Below the pieces are notes generated by a model. That model was not told the origin of the DNA, did no database searches, and saw only the letters and a program-made list of their open reading frames with translations. A stretch of DNA of 64,000 bases from Charina bottae (taxonomy: Eukaryota > Chordata > Lepidosauria > Squamata > Charinaidae), in contig JALMGJ010000011.1 in NCBI GenBank assembly GCA_023362775.1, forward strand, positions 25,777,501 through 25,841,500. The letters are read 5' to 3'. Numbering within the stretch: the stretch's first letter is position 1; every line of letters starts with the position of its first letter. Shown here piece by piece: positions 10,765 through 20,390 of the stretch. Position numbers and translations under genes: made by a program.

Positions 10765-11594
10765 CAATGGGAACTTGTATGGAATCAGTGGCAAGAATGC
10801 TGCATGATCTTTTATTGTCAGTTAAAGGGGCAAAAAGTTCTTGGTGGTATGGAGATACCAAGTCATCTTGTCTGTATCCTGAGGAATCTGTATAACGATC
10901 AAGTAGCAATGGTAAGTAAAGACTATGGAACAACGGACTGGTTTAAAATTGGGAAAGGAGTATGGCAGGGTTGTATACTCTCACCCTACCTATTCAACCT
11001 GTACACAGAACACATCATGCAATGTGCTGGGCTTAATGAATCCAAGGCTAGAGTTAAAATTTCTGGAAGAAACATTTACAATCTCAGATATACAGATGAT
11101 ACCACTTTGATTGCTGAAAGCGAGGAGGAGCTGAGGAACCTTATGACGAAGGTGAAAGAAGAAAGTGCAAAAGATGGGTTGCAGTTAAACCTCAAAAAAA
11201 CCAAGATTATGGCAACCATCTTGATTGATGACTGGCAAATAGAGGGAGAAAAAGTGGAGGCAGTGACAGACTTTGTATTTCTAGGCGCAAAGATTACTGC
11301 AGACGATGACTGCAGAAAGGAAATCAGAAGACGTCTACTTCTTGGGAGGAGAGCAATCGCAAATCTTGATAAAATAGTTAAGAGCAGAGACACCACAGTG
11401 GCAACAAAGGTCCACATAGTTAAACAATGGTATTCCCCGTAGTAACCTATGGCTGCGAGAGCTGGACCATAAGAAAGGCTGAGCGAAGGAAGATAGATGC
11501 TTTTGAACTGTGGTGTTGGAGGAAAATTCTGAGACTGCCTTGGACTGCAAGAAGATCAAACCAGTCCATACTCCAGGAAATAAAGCCAGGCTGC

Positions 11595-11599
11595 TCACT
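11595..11599. repeat. Target-site duplication of element A (tcact)
   Basis: tcact lies immediately before the 5' LTR and again at 17038-17042 after the 3' LTR. The empty site, ctgctcacttgaggg, is preserved in the other Bov-B copy near 47128. Confidence 0.9.
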
Positions 11600-11842
11600 T
11601 GTCAGGGAGACTCTAGAGAGCAGAGAAGAAGGCTGGACAATAGATAAGAAGCGAGCACGTAGCTCAGAGAGCATACCCTATTTTCCCAAACGTCAGAAGA
11701 AAGCTCCGCCCTAGGGTGAGCTGATATACTTGGGAATCTTCAGGCACTGTTAGTTTAGCAGGATTTTGCTTGTAGGTATGCAATAAACACTAGAGACTAG
11801 ATTCCTGGCCTCGGCGTGTTATTTCTGCATCTACACACGACA
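11600..11842 (+). repeat. 5' LTR of element A
   Basis: It starts TGTCAGGGAG and ends ACACGACA. A TATA-like gatatact lies near 11725, a likely RNA start near 11750, and a poly(A) signal AATAAA at 11782-11787. The Bov-B frame reads into it and stops at 11712-11714, making an accidental fusion frame. Confidence 0.9.
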
Positions 11843-11844
11843 TC

Positions 11845-11857
11845 AATCCTGCTAAAC
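11845..11857 (+). promoter_or_regulatory. Self-priming primer-binding site of element A
   Basis: AATCCTGCTAAAC, two bases past the LTR, is the exact reverse complement of GTTTAGCAGGATT at 11753-11765 near the presumed RNA 5' end. It does not resemble a common tRNA 3' end. This is the arrangement of the self-primed Tf1 retrotransposon. Confidence 0.75.
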
Positions 11858-11900
11858 CTCAACTCCCATCGAAAGAGGGAGGAACACATAAACCAGAAGA

Positions 11901-12943
11901 ATGGCTTCTCAGACACAGGAGTTGCAGCAGGCCATAATCCAGCTAGCAGCAGCCTTGACACAACACCAGCAGCAAGTCGACGACCAGATTTATAACTTAC
12001 AGGCGGCGATGCTTCAGCAGATGCAACAACCAGCTCCAGGAGCCCAGCAGCCGGCACCAGTGGCACCACCCTACCAGTCATCCTGTGATCCCCAGGGTGT
12101 TTACCAGAGAAATTTGGGGGAGAGATGGCACAGCTCAGGAACTTCGTCACCCAGTGCACCATGTTTTTCGACAGCAGAGCAGCCGAGTTCCCGACGGTGA
12201 GGTCCAGAGTCACATTCATTTTAAGTTTGCTGAAAGGCTCAGCCGCAAGATGGTCCATCCCCATGGTGGAAGCTAACGACCCAATTCTGGACAACTACCA
12301 GAATTTTATGGCCCGTTTCAGAGCCCATTTTGATGATCCAATCAGAGAAGTCACTGCCAGCCGAGAGATCCGACGGCTCCGACAGGGGAACAGGAGAGTA
12401 GGAGCGTACATCGCAGATTTCAAACTGCTGGCAGGAGATTTGGGTTGGAATGAGGTGGCATTGAAGGATCAGTACAAACAAGGACTGGACGAAGAGATTA
12501 AGACGGAGTTAGTGCGGCAGGGCACGCCGGCTACATTGGAAGACCTATACCAGTTAACAGTCGTCATAGATGCTTGATTGGAAGAGTTAAAACAGTTTCG
12601 GCCAGGGAGGAACAGGGCAGGAACCCGACCGGCTTTTCAAGGCTTTGCTAGCCCCTCTAACACGTTTGTTCCCCTGAGCGCAGAGGAACCTATGCAGATA
12701 GGGGCGACACGAAGGGGGCTCTCTGAATCTGAGAGGCAAAGGGGAAGGGACAATGCACTTTGTTTCTATTGCGGGGGGCCAGGGCACATCGCAAGGGCGT
12801 GCCCGACCAGACGCCAGGCAACCCCAGTAAGATTTACAACCCAAGCCACAGAGCAGGCCCACATGCCAGCCGTTTCTTCCCAGCAGTTAAACTCCAACGG
12901 CCCCCCTTGCCAGAGCCCCGCAGGGAGGCCATCCAGCAATTAA
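11901..12943 (+). pseudogene. gag of element A
   Basis: The start is the ATG at 11901 ([10 protein letters not shown]), shared by elements B and C. A Gln-rich, probably coiled N-terminus is followed by a capsid-like region ([32 protein letters not shown]). A CCHC zinc knuckle follows, [14 protein letters not shown], for RNA binding. A 1-base loss near 12065-12080 breaks the frame and a CGA-to-TGA change stops it at 12575-12577. The original frame ends at TAA 12941-12943, overlapping pol. Confidence 0.85.
12886..12892 (+). promoter_or_regulatory. Candidate -1 frameshift heptamer GTTAAAC
   Basis: In the gag frame it reads G TTA AAC, correctly phased for a -1 slip into pol. It lies inside the gag-pol overlap, 49 bases before the gag stop. 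The same heptamer is in the same phase in element B (31964-31970) and C (55108-55114). GUUAAAC is a known slippery sequence in arterivirus. I did not compute a downstream RNA structure. Confidence 0.5.
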
Positions 12944-15900
12944 GAAGGGCTCAGGCGGCAGATCACAGCCAAGATTTTTATATTGTTCCAGCCACGCTGA
13001 CTACAGATTCCAAGCACCTATTACCGGAAAACGTAATGATAGATTCCGGTGCGACAAGTAATTTTATAGATGGGGAAGCGGTGGAAAGGTTTCAAATTCC
13101 AACGATGGCCCTACCAAACACCATGCCGGTTGAAACCATCGACGGGCAACCTCTCAAGGCAGGAGACATCAAATGCTGCACCCAGCCAATTCAACTATCC
13201 ATCGCAGATCACACGGAGTGGATCCAACTGTACGTTACTGCTTCCTTGCAAGTCCCGGTCATTCTCGGGGCACCTTGGTTGAGACTTCACAACCCCAATT
13301 TGGACTGGATGACCGGAGCAGTTTCCTTTCCCTCTCAGGACTGTCGGCACCACAAATTGCAGGGCATTACCAAGCCCAACCGGCAGCTGAAAGCCGGGAA
13401 GCAGGGAGGGCTCCCCTGCCAACAAAGTATGGAGATTATGCAGACATATTCGGAGAGCAAGAGGCCACAGCATTGCCTCCCAATAGATCGTTCGACAGCA
13501 CAGTAGATTTAATGCCTGGAGCCAAGATCCCAGCGGCAAGGTATTATGCAATGTCTCCAAAGGAGCTTGCTATCCTAAAGGAATATTTGGATACCAACCT
13601 AAAAAAGGGTTTCATTCGGCCATCGACACCACCAGCATCTGCCCCTACCTTCTTCGTGCCTAAAAAGCCCGATCCTTTCGCCCCGGCGGCACAGGCTGGC
13701 GATAAGGGACCCCCCATGCGCACGGTGCATGACTACAGCGCAATCAATGCAGTCACCGTTAGAGACCACTACCCTCTTCCAGTTATATCTGAATTGCTAG
13801 ATCGCCTGCAAAAAGCCCGTATTTTTACCAAGCTAGACCTCAGGAATGCCTACAATTTGATCAGAATAAAGCCAGGCCATGAATACTTAACGGCTTTTAA
13901 CACCAGATATGGTAAGTTTGAATATTTAGTCATGCCTTTTGGACTAAGTAATTGTGGAGCAGTGTTTTCCAGGTTCATGAACCACATTTTCTCAGACTTG
14001 TTAGATAAATATGTAATCGTGTATCTTGATGACATTCTGATTTATTCTGAGGACCCCACCTCCCACATTACTCATGTGCATAACGTTCTGCAGAGGCTGA
14101 GAGAGAACAAGCTGTTTGCAAAGCTAGAGAAATGTGCCTTTGACTAAACTCAATTAGACTATCTGGGATACAGGATTTCCACAGAAGGCGTAACCATGGA
14201 TCCTGCAAAGGTCCAAGCAATTATGTCATGGAAGCTTCCCCATAACGTCAAGGAGGTCCAACAATTTCTGGGGTATGCTAATTTTTTTCACAAGTTCATT
14301 GCCTCATATGTGGAGAAAGCGCGTCCCCTTACTCAGCTTTTAAAGAAAAACAGACGCTTTTGCTGGGGGGAACAGCAGCAAGCTGCCTTTCAAGAATTTA
14401 AACAGCTGTTTGCCTCTACGCCACTTCTAAGGCACCCGAACCCTTTAAAACAGTTCCACGTCCAGTGTGACGCATCTAACTTTGCCGTCGCCGCCATCTT
14501 GCTCCAAGCGGTGGACGAAAGAGGGGAAGATTTATTACCCTGTGCCTATTTCTCTCGCACGCTGTCACCAGCAGAGAGGAATTACGATGTCTTCAACAAG
14601 GAGCTGATTGCCATAAAATCAGCCTTTCAAGAATGGAGGCATTGGTTACAGGGAGCAGCATTGCCAATCAAGGTTTACACAGACCATAAAAACTTAGCGC
14701 TTTTGCAGAGCTCTGCATCCCTCACCCCCCGTCAGGTCAGATGGAGTCAAATTTTTTCATGCTTCAATTTCGTCATCTCGTATTTGCCAGGCAAACAAAA
14801 CAAGCTGGCTGACGCATTGTCTAGGCAGCCGCAGGAAAAGGCAGAACCTGACCAAGCCACCCAAGCCACGATCTTGCAACCTCAAAACTTTGAGAAACCT
14901 CCCGAAGGGGACCAAGTAGAGACCTTGGCAGCAGTCAGACTAGCAGATGATCTCCTTGTAAGAATCAAGGCTCAGCAGCAACAAGACCCCTATGCACGGG
15001 CTAGGCTGGAGGACCTAGAAGGGGCCCAGAGCGGATCACCGTCCCCTTTCACAGCGGAGGCAGGGGCCCTTTGGCATAGTGGGTGGCTTTATGTTCCCAA
15101 GACCCTGAGGGAAGAAGTCCTACAGCTTTGTCATGATAGCCCAGCGGCAGGACACGGGGGGGTGTTCAAGACGCTGCACAGAACACTCAGAGATTACTGG
15201 TGGCCCAAGATGGCAGCACACATTAAGACTTACGTGGCCTCTTGCCACGTATGTAGATGCACTAAAATGGTTGCAGGGAAACCAGCAGGCCTTTTGCAAC
15301 CCCTACCCACCCACCCCAACCTTGGGAGACTGTCTCAATGGATTTTATCACTGACTTGCCACAGGCACAGGGTTTCACTTCCATCCTGGTGGTGGTAGAT
15401 TGTTTCACAAAAATGGCGCATTTTATCCCCTGTAAGGGCCTACCAACAGCACAAACTACAGCACAGCTCTTTTTGGACAATGTCTTCCGATATAGAGGTA
15501 TGGTTAACCACTTGATCTCAGATCGCGGTTCGCAATTTACTTCAAGGTTCTGGGGGGCGCTTTTCCAGACATTGGGGGTCAAAATACACTTGTCTTCTGC
15601 GAATCATCCTTGCAGTAATGGCGAAGCTGAGAAAACTAACCAGTTATTGCAGCAATATCTCAGATGTTACATTAACTACCAACAGGACAATTGGCCAGAA
15701 CTTCTCCCCATGGCAGAGTTCGCTTACAACAATGCAGTACATTCCTCAACCAAGATGTCCCCTTTCCAGGCTCTCTATGGCACAAACCCGAGAGTGTTGC
15801 CTCTTTCCTCACAACAAGCAGCTGTGCCTGCAGCCACGGATTTCCTGGCAGAGAGACAGGCAGCCCAGCAGCTGTTAGCGGAGCAGCTGGAGCTGGCCAA

Positions 15901-16909
15901 GGCAGCCTATGAATGGAACACAGATGAACACAGACAGGAAGGACCCCCCATCTCACTAGGAGACAAGGTCTGGCTCTCTACTAAGTTTCTACCCACTAAC
16001 AGACCTTGCAAGAAGCTGGACTCTAAGTTTGTGGGCCCTTTTCCAGTGCTACAGCAAATAAACCCTGTGGCTTATCGTTTGCAACTTCCCCACTCCATGA
16101 AGATTCACCCAGTGTTTCACAAGTCCTTGTTAGTCAAAGATTCCCCTCCAAGCGCCTTGCGTTCGCATGCCACCCCCCCACCTCCGATACTTGTCGAAGG
16201 GGAGCTGGAGTACGAAGTTCAAGAAATTTTGGACTCCAGAAGGAGGGGCAGGGGAATTCAGTATTTAATACACTGGAAGGGGTATTCTCAGACAGAGCGC
16301 TCCTGGGAAAATGCCAAAGACATTCACGCACCCTTACTAGTGCATAGGTTTCATCAGATTTCCCCCCACAAGCCATGACCAGCGCGACTCCCAGAGCTAC
16401 AGGCACCAGCGGAAGATGAGGAGGCCGGCCAGCCTGAGGGTTTCGTAAGTTGCCAGAAACCATTCCTGCTCCCTCCGCCAGAGCCAGCGAGGGGGGAGGA
16501 GGTGGATTCGCATCCCTCCACCTCTGCTTTACAGTTCCCAGGAGGGGGGAGGGAGAACCTTTCTAACGATTTAGCTGTTTTTCAGGAGAGGCCAGCTGCA
16601 CCCGGACTATCAGATCAAACAGAGAGCCACGAGCCCTCCCCTGACATTCCTTTCGTGGATGACCTCCCTTCCCTGCCCAGCTCCCAGGAGGAGGAGGAGG
16701 AGATGGACACTATTTCACATGGGATCGTACCTGACACCAAGGACGAAGGAGGGGAGGGGGTTGCTATGGAGTTTTTGGATGGAGAGGGTGGTGGTGTCAG
16801 GGAGACTCTAGAGAGCAGAGAAGAAGGCTGGACAATAGATAAGAAGCGAGCACGTAGCTCAGAGAGCCTAGCCTATTTTCCCAAACGTCAGAAGAAAGCT
16901 CCGCCATAG
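12893..16909 (+). pseudogene. pol of element A (protease, RT, RNase H, integrase, chromodomain)
   Basis: Protease has the active-site [11 protein letters not shown] (near 13040). Reverse transcriptase has [13 protein letters not shown] and the intact catalytic YLDDILIY (about 14020-14045). RNase H has [14 protein letters not shown] and VYTDHKNL. Integrase has an N-terminal zinc finger (CHVCRC) and core segments [16 protein letters not shown] and NGEAEKTN. The chromodomain is [20 protein letters not shown] with HWKGYSQTERSWE, probably targeting insertion to chromatin. TGA at 16376-16378 follows it, then the same frame stays open to 16909, inside the 3' LTR. Two frameshifts and a TAA inactivate the gene. 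Confidence 0.88.
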
Positions 16910-17037
16910 GGTGAGCTGATATACTTGGGAATCTTCAGGCACTGTTAGTTTAGCAGGATTTTGCTTGTAGGTATGCAATAAACACTAGAGACTAGATTCC
17001 TGGCCTCGGCATGTTATTTCTGCATCTACACATGACA
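16795..17037 (+). repeat. 3' LTR of element A with upstream polypurine tract
   Basis: A purine-rich tract, ggatggagagggtggtgg, precedes TGTCAGGGAG. The LTR has the same length as the 5' LTR and differs from it at only a few sites. It encodes the last 38 residues of the extended pol frame, ending in a basic FPKRQKKAPP. Confidence 0.9.
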
Positions 17038-17315
17038 TCACTTGAGGGAATGATATTAAAGGCAAAACTGAAGTACTTTGGCCACATAATGAGAAGACAG
17101 CATACCCTGGAGAAGAAGCTGATGGTAGGTAAAGTGGAAGGCAAAAGGAAGAGGGGCCGACCAAGGGCAAGATGGATGGATGATATTCTTGAGGTGATGG
17201 GCTCAACCATGGGGGAGCTGGGGGTGGTGAAGACTGACAGGAAGCTATGGCGTGGGCTGGTCCATGAAGTCACAAAGAGTCGGAAACGACTGAATGAATA
17301 AATAAACAAAATAAG

Positions 17316-17400
17316 TACCGTATTTTCCGGCATATAAGACGACTTTTTAACCCAGGAAAATCTTCTCAAAAGTCGGGGGTCGTCTTATATGCCGGGTGTC
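17316..17400. mobile_element. Short inverted-repeat element (MITE-like fragment)
   Basis: A perfect 17-nt inverted repeat, ccggcatataagacgac at 17327-17343 and its complement at 17379-17395, surrounds a 35-base loop. The flanking gtaccgtattttccgg resembles the terminus of a DNA transposon, but I cannot name the family. Homology between the two V2R units ends exactly where this starts. Confidence 0.5.
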
Positions 17401-17749
17401 CTCTTATAGAGTGGGTGCAACTCCACTTCCCCACCACACAGCTGATCCACGGCACACAGCTGATCGGCGCCGAGATTTTCCACCCGGGCCCTCCCCCCCC
17501 CAAAATACATCTCCAAGCTTTAGCAGATCAAACCATGAAGGAGGAGGAGGAAGAGGGTGGTGGTGATGATGGGGGGAGGTTTGAAAAAGCAGATCCAAGC
17601 ACAAAAGTTAGTGAGTCATTTCAGCCTCCCTCCCTCTCGCTCTCTTTCCCTGGTGATGGATCAGTGCCGGGCGGGTCGGGAGGGAAGGGAGGAAACGGCA
17701 AGGGAGGGAGGGAGGGAGGGAGGGAGCGGAGGGTGGGACACCCCCCCGC
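17401..17749. other. Unassigned G-rich stretch with (GGGA)n
   Basis: A 163-codon plus-strand frame (17415-17906) is low in complexity (Glu, Gly, Pro) and has no recognised domain. A short (GGGA)n tract lies at about 17697-17727. I see no gene. Confidence 0.5.
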
Positions 17750-17922
17750 ACTGATCCATCCCCAGAAAACAGAGGGATGCGAGGCTTTCCTTTGGCTTGC
17801 TGCAGGAGGGGGTGGCGGAGAGGGGGTCACTCTCGCTTGCTCTGGTGTCGACTTCCTGGAGGAGGCTTGTGAGGAACCAAGTTCAAATGGCCCTTCCCTC
17901 ATTTGAGACTTTGAGAGGGACA
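17750..17922 (-). pseudogene. gag fragment of the element D family
   Basis: It is nearly identical to 60045-60212 and encodes on the minus strand the segment from LSLSKSQMREGPFE to AASQRKASHPSVFWG of the element D gag. Only about 170 bases are present and both edges are abrupt. It is fused at about 17925 to a LINE-derived repeat. Confidence 0.8.
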
Positions 17923-17925
17923 TTT

Positions 17926-18665
17926 TTGAGGGGAATTTAACAGCGAGAGAAATGTCTCTTCTAAGAGTGAGATTGGGACTTCTGTTGAAATGCTGGATGA
18001 AGATTGGATAGTCAAGTTGAAGAAATTTAAGGGAGAGATTGAGTTGCAAGCCATAAGGGAAATTGATCTTCTGATGGAATACCATGGAAAAGAAAGGGTT
18101 ATTATGTATGAGAGGTCTTCTGAAGAGAAGTCAGAGTTTTTGAAGGGGGCAGTTGGACTGTTTGATTTTTTTAAGAAAAAAGCTCTGTGCGCATTGTGGC
18201 GCATATATGTAAATGCTCTGGTTTATTTTGAAGTGGGATAAGGGTTTAAGAATATTTATCTGGATTGTTTTTAGGGTTATACTAGACAGGAATGTATATA
18301 ATAGTAGTAGGAAGGAAATAATCAAATAAATTCTATCTTTGGGTGGGAAGTTGATTAGGAGGTTTATATATACTTTTCTTTTTCTTTTAATATAAGGGGA
18401 GGGAGCAATTGTATTTAGTGATTTTTACAATGTGCCAATGGAATGATTTACAGAAATAATATGACTTTGGTTTAATGTAGTGTAAGGATTGATTATGGAA
18501 AATTGTTGTATATCCTTGCCTTTAAAAGTTGGAAGTCACCTCTTTTTGTAATCCTAAAAAAAAATCAGTTGTGTTTCCACACTTTTTTAGTGTTTTTCCT
18601 TTTTTCTTTGTAGTTTTTTGTTTTTCTGTAGCTTTTACCTCTGTTTGAAACTTAATAAAGTTCTT
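17926..18665 (+). repeat. LINE-derived repeat, 3' portion
   Basis: It is almost the same as 62516-63264, ending with ttaataaagttcttctt. It contains an open frame (17990-18241) for a charged peptide with FDFFKKKALCALWRIYVNAL that differs from the other copy at only about two residues. The 5' half is replaced by the gag fragment. The function of the peptide is unknown; it may derive from a LINE ORF1. Confidence 0.6.
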
Positions 18666-19470
18666 CTTAAAAGAAATAATGGCCCTATCTGAACTGAGAC
18701 TGTCTGACTCCGCCTCCACCAATCACTCCCTTGTTTTTGCAGGCCAAGTGATTCCAGCTGTTCTATATGCAGACAATGTTGGGATTCTGTCTGTCTTCTA
18801 GGTGGGAATGAGAAAGGCATTGAAGGCACAAAACTAATCTCCTTCTTTTTGGATGTAACTAACATACAGTTCCTAATTGGGTATGCAATCAAGCAGATGC
18901 ATGCCAGCAACACCTAAGAGTGCTGTCGCAGGCCTCATTGACCTTAGTTGCTGGTCCCAATTGCGAGGACTACCTATATATCCTTCCTGAAAGCCGAATT
19001 CTGTACTTTTATCTATAGTATCTGCCTTTCCTCAGGTTTGGAAAATCTGTATCAATATTCTTTCTTTTTCAGGTTGTGGAAAACTAACAATCCACTAAAG
19101 TGTGAACCGAAACAAAAGAGATCTGAAACCAAGTTTTGTTTTTTAAACAAACAACAGCAGAAATCACTGGGCTCAGAGTCAACACAGCCTGAAAATAGAT
19201 TGGCAAAGGTTCATGGAGGAGATAGAAGAGCTGCATCAACAATCATGAATAATTACATTTCATTACAAAGACCGCTAAAGCCCCAACTCTATACTGGCAA
19301 TAAGGTAATCAATCAGACCTAGCCTGGAGATTGGGGCTCAATCTTGATGTCAATTCTAGTTGACATTTTTTGAAAACCAAAATATAGACATTCCTTTCTA
19401 TATTATGATAAGATGGCCTTTTTCATATATATCACCTCTTCAAAATGCAAGTCTAGCTCTTGTTATCTGC
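18666..19470 (+). repeat. LINE reverse-transcriptase remnant, duplicated segment
   Basis: It continues the match to 63265-64000, so the repeat and its flank were copied together. One frame shows QVIPAVLYADNVGILSV, a degenerate YADD-type reverse-transcriptase motif, followed by many stops. The 124-codon frame at 18948-19322 has no recognised domain. Confidence 0.45.
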
Positions 19471-19690
19471 CTTCGGCTTTGCTCTTCAGAGTCCGTTTAA
19501 ACTGAAATATAATGCCAAGTGGCATCCTGAACTCTAACAACATTCTTATTTCTATATAATTGTGATTTTTGATAATTGTGATTTGCCAACACATTTAAAC
19601 ACAAAAATCAAAACCAATAAAAAATCTACTCTTGAAGAATTTTAAGTTTTAAACATCACATTCATTTGAAGAGAATATTTGTAGCTCAAG
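19471..19690. other. No feature seen
   Basis: AT-rich sequence without an open frame or a repeat I recognise. Confidence 0.5.
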
Positions 19691-20250
19691 ATTGAACTGT
19701 GGAGTCAGAAGACACCATGAAAACACCTTCATCTCACAACACATAGACAGACTCAACCATACTTTCAACTGGGAATCTGTGAGCATCCTAAACCAAGCCA
19801 AATCCAAAAATGCTAGAGAATTCCTGGAAGCTTGGCACTCAGACAGAGCAGCCATCAACAGACACATAGAGGTAAACAACATTTACATACCATTCATAAG
19901 AGACAATAGAAAATCCAGAAGACCAGAACACCTCCTTGCCAGTAAACAACACCCAGATATGCAAAGATTAACACCAGGATTAGCACCAGAGGAACAATCA
20001 AACAGCACAATATACCCTAATCAAGGAACTATTAACTCAGTCAATAAAGCAAGCAGCAAACAACAGCCCAATCAAGGAAATCCTAAGGAAAGAACAACAC
20101 CCCCACCAACACAAGCAGGACAAGACATGGTATTTAAACAGAGAGCATGTCCCACTCCCTTTTTGCACTGAAGATGTTGCCTAGTCTGGCAATGAAACAC
20201 ATGCAAGAAAACAACAAGGCTCAGAGAGCACCAAGGACTAGACATCACAT
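19691..20250 (+). mobile_element. Penelope-like element, C-terminal coding end and tail
   Basis: The 159-codon frame 19692-20171 contains HIDRLNHTFNWESVSILNQA and AREFLEAWHSD, the pattern of the C-terminal endonuclease (GIY-YIG) region of Penelope-like elements. A Gln/Asn/Pro-rich stretch follows. The stop is closely followed by a hammerhead-like core and then aagaaaacaacaaggctcag, a tail typical of these elements in reptiles. The reverse transcriptase is missing, so this is a 5'-truncated copy. Confidence 0.65.
20168..20198 (+). ncRNA. Hammerhead-ribozyme-like core (Penelope-like)
   Basis: CTGAAGA (20168-20174) is followed by stem II GTTGCC/GGCAAT (6 bp including one G-U) with a 6-nt loop and GAAAC (20194-20198). 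Where active copies would need a GUC-type cleavage site, this copy reads ACATGC, so it is probably inactive. Confidence 0.55.
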
Positions 20251-20390
20251 TCATTTTATATATCTTTATTTATTCTTTTTATTTCTGACTGCTGCCCTTA
20301 TGGATGTAATAGATATAGCTCTTAGGGAAGAGAGGTGCAAGACTGAAAACAGGGAAGTCCCACCGCACTTGAGGATGATCAAATGTTAAC

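Larger units (their letters stand above)
11600..17037 (+). mobile_element. Sushi-type chromovirus (Ty3/Gypsy) A, full length but mutated
   Basis: The 5438-bp element has 243-bp LTRs at both ends (11600-11842, 16795-17037). Between them are gag with a zinc knuckle, then protease, reverse transcriptase, RNase H, integrase and a chromodomain. Layout, a -1 gag-pol shift and a self-complementary primer site match the vertebrate Tf1/sushi group. Inactivating changes are a frameshift in gag (about 12065-12080), a gag stop (12575-12577), a frameshift after protease (about 13370), TAA in reverse transcriptase (14145-14147), and a 1-base loss before integrase (about 15310). The LTRs are very similar, so insertion is fairly recent. 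Confidence 0.92.
10764..17315 (+). mobile_element. Bov-B (RTE-clade) LINE, 5'-truncated, split by sushi element A
   Basis: The coding parts are 10764-11599 and 17038-17315. They give a reverse transcriptase with the FNLYTEHIMQCAGL, GRNIYNLRY and FVFLGAKITAD segments. A C-terminal region follows with VTYGCESWT, AFELWCWRKILR and KYFGHIMRR, ending in KSRKRLNE and an ATAAA-rich tail. These are Bov-B hallmarks. The catalytic YADD reads YTDD here (about 11089-11100), so the enzyme would be defective, and the frame shifts near 11440. The 5' end with the endonuclease is missing. The matching copy at 46298-47408 is uninterrupted by the LTR element. Confidence 0.85.

Noticed and set aside
11901..16909. 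Domesticated sushi-derived host gene of the PEG10/RTL type
   Set aside because: Paired 243-bp LTRs, target duplication, stops and frameshifts show an ordinary decayed retrotransposon copy.
17415..17906. 163-residue plus-strand frame
   Set aside because: Low-complexity Glu/Gly/Pro text, the second half of which is the complement of a retrotransposon gag.
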